Source: Panicum virgatum
Lineage: Eukaryota; Streptophyta; Magnoliopsida; Poales; Poaceae
Assembly (NCBI RefSeq): GCF_016808335.1
Contig: NC_053150.1
Coordinates: 28,106,979-28,170,978, forward strand
Length of the DNA: 64,000 bases
Reading direction: 5' to 3'
Shown one piece after another: positions 54,356 to 64,000 of the stretch. A model generated the notes under the pieces. That model ran no database searches. It worked only from the letters and a program-made list of their open reading frames with translations, and was not told the origin of the DNA. Position numbers and translations under genes: made by a program. Within the stretch, counting starts at the first letter, position 1. Each line of letters starts with the position of its first letter.

Positions 54356-57300
54356 ATGTCGGATATCCAGGAGCCCTTGCCATGGGGGAAGTCCTCCGCC
54401 ACCGTCGCGGTGCTGGAGTAGCTGGTCGCCGATCGGCTGCTGCCGCGGAACCCCGACGCGGGGGCGCCGGCGTGGATTTCCCCGCGCCCGGACGAGTCTG
54501 AGCCGAAGCCCCCGCAAGGCTATGTTGTGAGCTTCGTGCGCCTCCACGAACGGGGCTTCGGCGTCCCCGCCAGCAAGTTTATGAAGGCGCTATGCGAGTA
54601 CTACGGAGTCGAGCTGCACAATTTCAGCCCCAACTCCATCTCGCAGGCGGCGGTCTTCGTCGCCGTCTGCGAGGGGTACCTCGGCATCGACGTCCACTGG
54701 GATCTCTGGATCCACCTGTTCCGCGGCGAGCTCTTCGTCGAGAACGCGCGGAACTAGCCAAGGCGGTTCGCGCGCGCCGGTGGCTTGACGTTCCACGTCC
54801 GCCCGAACCGGCGGAATCTTTACATCACAAGCAAGATAACGACAAACAACTCCGGGTGGAGCCGAGGGTCGTTCTACCTTCGAAACTTCAGCGGCGCGCT
54901 CCCGGCGTTTACTAACAAGGTTCTTCGGGAGCGTCCGGCGAAGTGTGACTGGGGGGTGTCGCCCCCAGCCCAACAAGCCAGGCTCGAGGGCCTTACCGAT
55001 GCGCTGGTGCGTTTGGCGAGGAAGGGATTGACAGCGGCGGACGTCATCGCGAACTTTCACCGGCAGAGGGTGATCCCTCTTGTGGAGAGGGCCCTGCCGA
55101 TTTACCGGCTCATCCCTGGGAGCAAGGTCGAGGGCTCGAGGACGTCGAGCAAGCTTCTCTCCCACACCATCGCCGCCCGAAGGGCGAAGTATGCGGTGGC
55201 GGAGTTTCCCCAAGATCCCGCGGATCTTTGGAGGATCAAGATGCATCCCGAGCCGGGGTATATTTCGCTGGTGAGTTTTGGCTTCGAACTCGTCGTGCAT
55301 CGTGTAGTTCCCCTTTCCTGACCCCATCTGTGTGTATTGTACAGGGTTTGAGATGCGGCACCTCGAGGCCTCCGGTCTCAGAACAGCGCCTGATCAATCG
55401 CCTCCACGCGGAGAAGATGAAGAGGCGGAAGGACGCGGTGGAGGCCAAGGCCGAGAGGAAGAGGAAAAGGAAGGCGGCGCACGACAAGGCGCGCCAGCTC
55501 GCTCGGGCGGAGGGGAAGCCGCGACCCGCCACACCTGAGTCCTCGGAGGAGGACGAGGAGGAGGACTCGGAGGAGGCCTCGGATGCCGAGGACCGCGCGC
55601 CGAGGGGGGACGGGGAGGGCGCGAGCCCCCTACCGTTCTACCTGTGGGACGAGGAAGAGGGAGCAACCGTGGCGCCAGAGGAGCCGAGGGCCGTAGCGGG
55701 GTCATCGGCGAATCCCACCCTTCGAAGGTGCGGTACGGGGGTCATCCTCGCCGGCGACCGGCGAGGGGTCGCCTGCGCCCCAGGTGCTGATCCGCGGCCA
55801 CGAGGCCGCGGCGGGAGAGGAGTCGTCCGTGCTGGCAGCCTCGAGCCATCGGGCTGACACGAGGGGGGCGCCCTCGGGGCAGTCTTCGAGGGACAGCCCG
55901 ATGCCCTAGGCTCGAAAGAGCGCCACGAGGAAGAGGAGCATGAGTGCTCGATCTGGGTAAGCATTTTGGATTTCGTTTTTTGTTATGTACTTGGTAAATT
56001 TCTCGATCCCGCTCAACTCGTGCCTCTTGACTTCCAGCCCCGGGGCCGTTCCCAAGGATGCAGTGCGGCTTGCCCCGGCCAAGGCTCTCAAGATCGGGGC
56101 TCGCAGCACTCCGCACACGGCGCCGCAGCCCCCGCCCGCCTTGGATCTCGAGGCGGCGGCCGCTAGGCTACGGGAGGCAGTGGCCCGAGGGGCCCAGGCG
56201 GCGCAGAAAGCCCGGGAGAAGGAGGGTGACGCTGGTCAGAGTGACGCCGGCCACCGTGGCGCCGAGGCGGCTGCTCAAGCGGCCGACGCCGAGGAGACCG
56301 GCCAGGGCGGCGCCGGTGGCGCCGCCCAAGCGGTCATTGATGTTGAGGCCGGTTAGGGCGACGCAGATATCGCCGCCCGGCCGGACATAGGAGGAGAAAC
56401 TGGCGGGGGCGCGCAGGAGCACCCTGCCGGCCAAACTGCGGAGGAGACCCCCGTCTTCGAGCCTTCGAGGGCCGAGGGCGAGGGTCTCGCAGAAGAAATG
56501 GCGCAAGAGGTGCCAGCGGTAGAAGGAGCCCCCATCTCGGAGCCCACCGAGGCCCGAGACGAGGGTACCGCCGCGATAGTGCCCGTGGGCACGGCGCAGG
56601 GGGGCGCAACGGCGGTGGTGGAGCTGCCAGACAGCAGCGAGGAGTACAGGGATTCGATGGATATCGACCCCGCTGCCAGATGGCGGGCGTGCTCGAAGCG
56701 GGGGCGTCGGAGGGGAGCCACCTCGGGGTTATCGTCCCGTCTGGTGTCCCCTCAGAATTCCTTCGCAAGGAGCAGGAGGAGGAGGAGGCCTGGAACAAGC
56801 AGATGGGCGTTGGGCGTGAGATCTTGCAGGCCCTCGACCGCGCTTATCAGCTTCATCAGAACGCGGATTACCAGGTCAGCCAGGTAAATATTTCCCCCAA
56901 AAATTGCTCGGATTCGGTTTTAGCTTTTACGCGTCCTCACCCATACCCTCCCCCTTTGCAGCAGCTGAGGGAAATCTCGCGCCAAAAGAGCGTCGAGATG
57001 AACCGGCTGTACTCCCAGATGAGCCAGCTCGGGCAACATAACGCCGAGCTGGTGCTCAAAAACATCGACGCCAACACCAAAATGGCCGATCTGGGAGCGC
57101 GTCAACAGGCGCTGGAGGAGGAGCTGGCGCGGGTTGCTGGTGAGCGGGATGTTCAGAGGGCGGCAGCGGAGGAGAAGGCCCAGGAGGCCGAGGCACAAGC
57201 TGCCGAGCTGCAGCGCCTTCGGACGGCGCTCGAGGAGAGAGCTCGGGAGGCGGAGGTGCAGAGCGGCGAGCTGCAATGCCTCGGCGCCACTCTTGAGCAG

Positions 57301-58053
57301 CAGAAAGCCGAGCTCCTCCACAAAGAGGTGGCCGTGGTTGCGCTCTCCGGGACCCTCCAGGAACAGGGTGTGGCCCTCGAAGAGAGGGAGGTGGCCCTCC
57401 AGAACATGGGGGCTAGCCTTAAGGAAAAGGAAGCCTCCATTTCCTCGCTCGAGGAGGCCGCCCGTACCCAGAGGGAGGAGGCGCAAAAGAACATGGCGGG
57501 TGAGTACCTTCGATTTTCCGTCGTTTTGCTTTCTTTCGTGGCTAATGTTGATTTCCTTTGCTCAGAGCTGAGGCAAAAGGTGGCGGATGAGACCGCGGCG
57601 AAGGAAGCGGTCCACACCGCGCTCACGGCGGCACAGATGGAGTTTGCTGAGCTGGAGCAGACCGCCGTGAGCGTGTGTCAAGAGCTCGAGGGGGAGGGCG
57701 CCGTCTCGGGCAGTTCGGTGATCAGCCGCCTGCGCGCGCTAGGCGGCCGGATTGCCGAACATGCCAAGAGTACCTTCCGCCTCGGTGTCCTGCGGGCTCT
57801 CGCCGTGGTCTCGACGCATTACCTCATGGATCTCCAGAGGGTGTCGTCGGGGTACGTCGTTCCTGATGATGCGGATGCGGACGCCGCGTCGGTCATCATG
57901 GATGAAGCTGACGCAGCCGCAGAGGAATTCGCCACCGTCCTCGCCGAAAAGCTCGAGGCAGACATCCCTCCCATCGCTGAATTCGACGCCCCTGAAGACC
58001 CGCAGGGGGGGATGGATGCCTGTAGGAAAGTTGGGCCTCGAAGCCCATTGTAA
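54356..58053 (+). pseudogene. Spliced antisense gene of the Tat element (Transposase_28-like, coiled coil)
   Basis: Five exons by sequence: 54356-55270, 55345-55956, 56038-56883, 56962-57499 and 57566-58053. All four introns (66-81 nt) have GT...AG ends with pyrimidine-rich 3' sites, and phases agree across every junction. Exon 1 contains a domain resembling the plant 'putative gypsy-type transposon' family (GYVVSFVRLHERGFGVPASK; CEYYGVELHNFSPNSISQAA; GYLGIDVHWDLWIHLFRGE). Exon 2 has a lysine-rich basic stretch (KMKRRKDAVEAKAERKRKRK) and an acidic one. Exons 3-5 form a long coiled coil (EEELARVAGERDVQRAAAEE onward). Lesions: TAG at 54419 and 54755, frameshifts near 55735 and 56665, stops near 55905 and 56354. 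It is convergent with pol. The protein's role is unknown. Confidence 0.82.
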
Positions 58054-58618
58054 ATAGATTAGTGTTTATCATAGTCGCGCCTTGTAATCGCAGTTTATGA
58101 ATATAAGAGATTTGTTTTTGTAATTTGAATGTGTGGCCCGTCGAGGCCTTGTGTGTTCGAGCCTGTGTTTCTTTACTTTACTTCCGTGTTCTTCGTATGC
58201 GACTTAGATAAACATCTGTGAGGAAGTTCGCGTTCATAAGCAACGTAGGCGTAGGGTGGTGAGGGGGGTGCCGTATCCCGGAGGCGTAGGCGGCCCCATG
58301 ACTCGGCCAGCCCCGTACCGTAGTTGCTTATGCCTCGCGTCCGTTTTTTCCAAGGATACGAGAAGCTTAGGGTCGAGACGGAAATATTTCAAAAAACATT
58401 GGCGACTTTTTGGGGACGTTCGGGGGTTCCCCCCGTAGTAGCCCCCGAGGGAGGCTCGGCTTTGCCGAGGGTAAAGCCGAGCGTACCTCGATGTTCGTGC
58501 GCGCCCGAGCCCTCGAGGGTCGGGAATGTTCCCAAAAAGCGATAAGTAAAGCGTACTTCCTTATTATTTCGGGAAATTGAAAATGCGAGTACGAACAATA
58601 TACAAATAGCTTGAAATG
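58054..58618. other. Convergent spacer between antisense gene and pol
   Basis: Contains likely 3' signals of the antisense transcript (TTTGTAATTTGAATGTG near 58117). A perfect inverted repeat GCTCGGCTTT/AAAGCCGAGC (58454-58463 and 58473-58482, 9-nt loop) sits near the pol 3' end. No gene. Confidence 0.55.
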
Positions 58619-59830
58619 CTAAGGATAAAAGCGACGTAGCTGTTGTATATTCCAAGCGTTGGTGAGGACTTCGCCTTTTTCGTTGGCCAGCTTGTACGTG
58701 CCGGGCTTGAGCACCTTGGCGATTATGTACGGTCCTTCCCATGGAGGTGAGAGCTTGTGGCGGCCCCTATTGTCTTGTCGAAGCCTTAGCACTAAGTCCC
58801 CTTCGTTGAGGTCTCGGCGCCGGACCCTCTGCGCTTGATACCTTCGCAAGGACTGCTGGTAGCACGCAGAGTGGAGGAGCGCCATGTCTCGAGCCTCGTC
58901 CACTTGGTCCAGCGAGTCTTCGCGAGCTCGCTGGTTTCGTTGCTCTTGATATGCCTTGAGCCTCGGCGATCCGTACTCCAAATCAGTGGGGAGGATAGCC
59001 TCGGCACCATAGACCAGGAAGAACGGAGAAAAGCCCGTGGCTCTGCTCGGGGTCGTCCTCAGGCTCCAGATGACCGAGGGTAGCTCCGTGAGCCACCTCC
59101 GGCCAAACTTGTTCAGCTTGTTGAAGATTCTTGGCTTTAGTCCTTGGAGGATCATGCCGTTAGCACGCTCCACTTGCCCGTTCGTCTGTGGGTGTGCCAC
59201 AGCCGACCAGTCCACACGTATGTGGAAACTGTCACAGAACGCCAAGAACTTCTTGCCTGTGAACTGGGTGCCGTTGTCGGTGATGATCGAGTTCGGGACC
59301 CCGAACCTGAAGACGATGTCGGTGAAGAATTGGACTGCTTGCTCGGATTTGATCTTGCCGATGGGTCGAGCCTCGATCCATTTGGAGAACTTGTCGACCG
59401 CCACCAGCAAGTGGGTGAAGCCCCCGGGCGCCTTCTTCAGTGGACCGACGAGGTCCAGCCCCCACACGGCGAACGGCCACGTGATGGGGATGGTCTGCAG
59501 AGCATGGGCCGGAAGATGTGTTTCTCGAGCATAGAACTGGCAACCCTCGCAGGTCCGCACGACGTCGGTGGCATCGGCGACCGCGGTGGGCCAGTAAAAT
59601 CCTTGCCGAAATGCGTTGCCCACGAGGGTACGTGGCGCGGCGTGATGGCCGCAGATGCCAGCGTGGATGTCGCGGATCAGCTCCTTGCCCTCGGGGAGGG
59701 GGATGCATCGCTGCAAGACGCCCGAGGGACTGCGCTTGTGTAGCTCATTGTCGATTAGAGCGAAGGACTTGGCCCTCCTGGCGAGGCGCCGTGCCTGAGC
59801 ACGGTTCGAGGGTGAGATCCCTCGAATCAT
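58619..59830 (-). pseudogene. Integrase of the Tat-like element
   Basis: HHCC module (HAGICGHHAAPRTLVGNAF, then CEGCQFYARE) and the DDE core (LDLVGPLKKAPGG; VAVDKFSKWIEA; SIITDNGTQFTGKKF; HPQTNGQVERANG). The C-terminal GPYIIAKVLKPGTYKL module follows, ending QQLRRFYP at 58619. This segment itself is open for 403 codons. It is in frame with the RNase H segment upstream, separated by a TAG at 59831-59833. Confidence 0.93.
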
Positions 59831-60720
59831 CTAGTCAAGGTACAGGACGCGCCAGTCTCGCGAGGTGGGGGCCTCGTCGACTTCCATTGCTTCGGCCTCG
59901 TCCGCGGAGGTGGTCCCAAAGTCAATGTCCATGGGCTCGACCCCGTCCGCCAGGGGGTTCCCGCCGGGGGACCCGGTGGACGAGGGGCCCGGCTCCGGCG
60001 GGTCCTTGAATTCGGCGGAGGGCTTGGCGATGTCGCGGGTGAAGATATTCAGGGGGATAGTGGTCCGCCCCGAGGCTATCTTGGCCAGTTCGTCGGCATC
60101 CTCGTTGTACTTGCGCGGGACATGATTGAGCTCGAGACCGTCGAATTTGTCTTCGAGGCGGCGCACCGCGTTGCAGTATGCCTCCATCTTCGGGTCGTGA
60201 CAGCTGGATTTTTTCATTACTTGGTCGACGACAAGCTGAGAGTCACCGCGCGCGTCGAGGCGTTTGACGCCGAGCTCGATGGCGATGCGGAGGCCACCGA
60301 GGAGGGCCTCATATTCCGCCATATTGTTCGAAGCAGGGAAATGCAAGCGGATCACGTACCGTATGTGTTCTCCGAGGGGTGAGATGAATAGGAGGCCGGC
60401 ACCGGCGCCAGTTTTCATCACCGACCCGTCGAAGTACATAATCCAACATTCGCCCTGGATTTGTGCTGGGGGTAGCTGAGTGTCCGTCCACTCAGCCACG
60501 AAGTCAACCAAGATTTGGGACTTGATCGCTCTGCGAGGGGCGTAGGTGAGTGTTTCTCCCATCAGCTCCACAGACCATTTGGCAATTCTACCCTCGGCCT
60601 CCCGGTTGCGGGCTATCTCTCCCAAGGGGAAAGATGAGACCACGGTGACGGGATGAGCCTCGAAGTAGTGGCGCAGCTTGTGCCGAGCCAAAACCACTTG
60701 CGTAGAGCAGCTTTTGAATC
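59831..60720 (-). pseudogene. RNase H region with second (archaeal-type) RNase H
   Basis: After a frameshift near 60715 the frame picks up LRHYFEAHPVTVVSSFPLG, the end of the gypsy-type RNase H, and ILVDFVAEWTDTQLPP. A second RNase H domain follows: WIMYFDGSVMKTGAGAGLL, NNMAEYEALLGGLRIA, DARGDSQLVVDQV, with D, E and D in place. A second, archaeal-like RNase H is a known mark of Tat retrotransposons. The segment ends at TAG 59831. Confidence 0.9.
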
Positions 60721-61880
60721 TGTGGATAGCGTGTCTTAGTTTCAGACAACACCTCGCTGATATAGTACACCGGCCGCTGGACGGGCAGAGCCTGATCCTC
60801 CTCTTGTCTTTCAACCGCGATCACCGCGCTGACCACTTGGGTCGTCGCAGCTACGTACAGATAGAGGGGCTCGCCGTCCGTAGGTGGCGTAAGAATGGGA
60901 GCATGAGTGAGCGATGCCTTCAGCCTTTCGAGGGCTTCTTGAGCTTCGGGGGTCCACGTGAAGTGCTCGGTTTTCCTCAAGAGTCGATACAGGGGTAAGC
61001 CTTTCTTGCCGAGATGCGAGATGAAACGGCTAAGGGACGCTAGGCATCCCATGACCCTTTGTACCCCCTTCAAGTCTCGGATCGGTCCCATCCGAGTGAT
61101 GGCCGAGACTTTGTCAGGGTTGGGTTCGATGCCCCGCTGGGAGACAATAAAACCCAAGAGCATGCCTCGAGGCACCCCGAATACGCACTTCTCGGGGTTA
61201 AGTTTTACCCCTTTGGCCCGTAGGCAATCGAACGCGATCCTGAGATCGGCAACCAGGTCGTCCGCCTTCCTGGATTTTACAACGATGTCATCGACATATG
61301 CCTCTACGCTCCGCCCGAGATGGTCTCCGAAAACGTGGAGCATACACCGTTGATAGGTAGCTCCGGCGTTTCTGAGGCCAAAGGGCATCGTGACGTAGCA
61401 GTACATGCCAAAAGGTGTGATAAAAGAAGTCGCGAGCTGGTCGGACTCTTTCATCTTGATTTGGTGGTAACCGGAGTAAGCATCAAGAAAGGATAAGAGC
61501 TCACATCCCGCAGTAGTATCTACAATCTGATCAATTCGTGGCAAGGGAAAGGGAACCTTCGGACATGTCTTATTTAGACTAGTGTAGTCCACACACATCC
61601 TCCAGTTTCCACTCTTTTTCTTCACTAATACTGGATTAGCTAGCCACTCGGGATGGAATACCTCTTTGATGAATCCGGCCGCCAGAAGTTTCTGCAACTC
61701 TTCGCCGATCGCCCGGCGCTTGAGCTCGTCGAAGCGTCTTAGGCGCTGCTTCACCGGCTTGGAGTTGGGTCGGACATCAAGAGAGTGCTCGGCGACCTCC
61801 CTCGGTATGCCAGGCATGTCCGAGGGGCTCCACGCAAAGATATATGCGTTGGCGCGGAGGAAATCGACGAGCACCACTTC
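60705..61880 (-). pseudogene. Reverse transcriptase of the Tat-like element
   Basis: RT with FIKEVFHPEWLANPVLVKKK, WRMCVDYTSLNKTCPK, FLDAYSGYHQIKM, YVTMPFGLRNAGATYQRCM and the catalytic AYVDDIVVKSR. It is followed by the start of the gypsy RNase H (PLYLYVAATTQVVSAVIAVE). The N-terminus is in frame with gag-protease across one stop (TAG 61881-61883, where the family has DK or PK then a polar residue). The frame is lost near 60715. Confidence 0.93.
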
Positions 61881-61883
61881 CTA

Positions 61884-64000
61884 TTTGTCGTCGAGGGTGG
61901 CGCTGATCTGCAACACCTTGTCGTCGGAGTGGCTTGGGTCGAGGGGTACTTTCTTGATACCCTCGGCGGGCTCGAAGCTCCCGGCGTGTCGGTGCGTGGA
62001 GTCTAAGGCCTCGCTCGCCATTTTGTCGAGGGTGGCTGCGAGGGCCTCGTCCTCCGCTTGAGCTTCCGCACGCTCAACGCACTCGACGTCGCACTCGTAG
62101 GCGTGCTCGAACGAAGAGCCGATGGTGATGACGCCCTTCGGACCCGGCATTTTGAGCTTGAGGTAGGTGTAGTTGGGGACAGCCATAAACTTGGCGTAGC
62201 AAGGACGACCAAGGATGGCATGATAGGACCCTCGAAATCCCACCACCTCGAAAGTAAGAACCTCCTTGCGGAAGTTGGCGGCCGTGCCGAAGCATACAGG
62301 CAGATCGATCTGGCCGAGGGGTTGGACTCGCTTCCCCGGCGCAACGCCATGGAATGGCGACTTGCTGGGGCGAAGCTTGTCCAGTCCGATCCCCATGAGC
62401 TCCAAGGTAGGGGCGTACATGATTTTGAGGCTGCTGCCTCCGTCCATGAGCACCTTGGAGAAGCGAGTGTTGCCGATGATGGGATCGACAACGAGCGGAT
62501 ACCGTCCCGGATGCGGGACGTAGTCGGGGTGGTCCTCGCGGCCAAAGGCGATGGTATCCTTCGACCAGTCGAGGTAGGATGGCATGGCTTTGGTAACGGA
62601 AAAGACTTCGCGGCGCTCACGCTTGCGCTGCCGAGAAGTCATATTCGTCGTTGTTCCTCCAAAGATGAAGAAGGCGTTCTCCACTGGGGGGAACTCGTCA
62701 TCTCCACCTTTGTCACCAGCATCCTTCTTCTTGTCCTCGTCGCGATGCACGACGCGGTTGTAGTATTTCTTGAGCATCTCGCACTGCTCGAGGGTATGGT
62801 TGACCGGGCCCTTGTGGTAAGGACACGGCTTCTTAAGCATGTCGTCGAACTGGCCACCACCGCCTCGAGGGGGGCCTCGAGGTCCCTTGCGGTCTGGGGC
62901 AGCTGCAAAGGCCTCCTCGGAGTCCCCTGCCTGTCTTGACCCGCGCGGGCTTGGTGGGACCGGCTTCTTTCCCTTCTTCCCCCGCTTCAGTTTCTTGGCG
63001 GGGGCATTGGGTTTGACGCTGCCGCCCTCCGCGGGCGCATCGTCTTTGCGCTTGCTCGATTTGTCGTCGAAGATGGCACCAACCGCTTCCTCGCCGGCGG
63101 CGTAGTTGGTGGCAGCGTCGAACAACTCATTGGTGTTAACGGGTCGGCTTCTCGCAAGCTCATGCACCAAGTTCCTGCACGTCGTACCCTCGAGGAAAGC
63201 GTTAATGACCTCGACGTGGGTGACGCTGGGGAGCTCGGTGCACTGCTTGGAGAAGCGTCGCACGTAGTCACGCAGGGACTCGCGGGGCTTTTGGCGACAC
63301 CCTTTGAGGTCCCAAGAGTTCCCAGGGCGAACATACGTGCCCTGGAAATTGCCCACGAAGATGTGGACTAAATCGACCCAGTTGTGGATCTGATCCGCAG
63401 GCAGGTGCTCGAGCCACGTTCGTGTGGCGTCAGCAAGATGGAGAGGAAGGTTGCGGATGATGGCCGCGTCCTCCGTCGCGCCGCCTAGCTGGCATGCTAG
63501 GCGGTAGTCGTTAAGCCAGACTGCAGGATCAGTCTCGCCCGAGTATTTGACGAGGGTGTTGGGTTGTCGGAAGCGCGGGGGAAAAGGCGCGGTTCGAATC
63601 TCCCGGCTGAACACCCGGGTGCCCGGAGGCTCTGGTGACTCACCCCTATCGTACTCGGGGTCGAAGCGTCCACCCCGTCGAGGGGTGTACCTCCTGCCGT
63701 TGATGACGTTGCGGGCGTCGCCGTCGCCAGCGTGCCCGCGAGTGTCACGGATTCGCTCCCTTACGGGAACTCTCCCGATGCGCTCGTGCACCGAGGGTGT
63801 CCTCGCGCCGGGCGCTACGGCTGCTTTGCCCTTCGCCGCTGGGGGTGTGTGCACGGAGACCTCACGGTCCTGGTGCGCAGTCCCATCACACTGCTCCGGG
63901 GCCTTCGAGCGCATGCGAGACGCAGAACTCTCGGCCTGCTGCACGGCAGCTTGCTCGATGAGCTCCTGTGCCTCGCTGGCGCAGGTTGCGGCCCGAAGGT
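61884..64000 (-). pseudogene. Gag-protease of the Tat-like element, 5' end outside window
   Basis: Open from the window edge to the stop at 61881, over 700 codons. The gag core has PFPPRFRQPNTLVKYSGETD, WLNDYRLACQLGG, RTWLEHLPADQIHNWVDL and DYVRRFSKQCTELPSV. A basic KKLKRGKKGKKPVPPSPRG stretch and a zinc-binding CPYHKGPVNHTLEQC motif follow. The protease domain starts near 62480 (KVLMDGGSSLKIMYAPTLE). The true start codon lies to the right of the window or near its edge. This is the best preserved ORF of the element; only the TAG before RT breaks it. Confidence 0.92.

Larger units (their letters stand above)
50409..64000 (-). mobile_element. Tat-lineage gypsy element, right end outside window
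   Basis: The element reads on the minus strand; its 3' LTR is at 50409-51820 and its 5' LTR lies past 64000. Gag-protease, RT, two RNase H domains and integrase are in Tat order, with an antisense gene between pol and the 3' LTR, a known trait of Tat elements such as Grande and Retand. The RT box AYVDDIVVKSR is typical of Tat. Nonsense and frameshift lesions make it non-autonomous. It inserted into the hAT transposase gene. Confidence 0.92.

Noticed and set aside
62058..62939. 293-codon plus-strand frame opposite Tat gag-protease
   Set aside because: It is the mirror of well-supported gag and protease motifs and has no domain of its own.
1..64000. CRISPR arrays, bacterial operons, rRNA genes
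   Set aside because: No regularly spaced identical repeats, no rRNA-like sequence, and plant-type introns and transposons throughout.

Overview
The window is plant nuclear DNA, almost certainly from a grass (Poaceae). It shows canonical plant introns, grass-type LTR retrotransposons (Tekay-like, Tat-like, copia), Stowaway- and Tourist-type MITEs, a CACTA element, a hAT transposon and a tRNA-derived SINE. The species cannot be fixed from the sequence alone. Most of the 64 kb is transposable elements, many nested in one another. Only one host gene looks intact: a class I (RPD3/HDA19-type) histone deacetylase on the minus strand at 28.2-38.1 kb.

Layout. 0-3 kb: a Tourist-like MITE and a cysteine-rich secreted-protein gene with one in-frame stop (970-1689, minus). 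3-25.2 kb: a nested tower. The remains of an old long LTR (2975-25235) are interrupted by a 2.75-kb non-autonomous gypsy element (4634-7386, TSD CCATG) and by an unclassified element (8842-24767). The latter is itself split by a 13.4-kb Tekay-like chromovirus (9412-22812, TSD CCAAG). That chromovirus carries decayed gag, protease, RT, RNase H, integrase and chromodomain, plus two tandem paralogous ORFs ahead of gag. 25.2-28.2 kb: intergenic DNA with two MITEs.

28.2-38.1 kb: the deacetylase gene, with five exons in phase. Its 7.9-kb first intron holds a young copia element (29880-34974, 113-bp LTRs with one mismatch, TSD GTTTC) in the gene's own orientation, a degenerate tandem repeat, and a SINE with a 9-bp TSD. 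A 511-bp solo LTR begins 245 bp upstream of the start codon. 38.9-50.4 kb: intergenic repeats; a 3.8-kb non-autonomous CACTA element (41998-45809, TSD ACA) that carries a GC-rich gene-like segment and three tRNA-like modules; a LINE RNase H relic split by a small LTR-like insertion; and a hAT transposase gene with a frameshift in a 9-T tract.

50.4-64 kb: a Tat-lineage gypsy element on the minus strand, running off the right edge, inserted in the hAT coding region. Gag-protease, RT, two RNase H domains and integrase read on the minus strand. Between pol and the 3' LTR lies an antisense gene (54356-58053, plus) with four recognisable introns. It encodes a domain resembling the plant 'putative gypsy-type transposon' family, followed by a long coiled coil.

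The elements explain nearly all coding potential in the window. The parts that ordinary element annotation explains least are the spliced antisense gene, the doubled pre-gag ORF, and the three tRNA-like modules.
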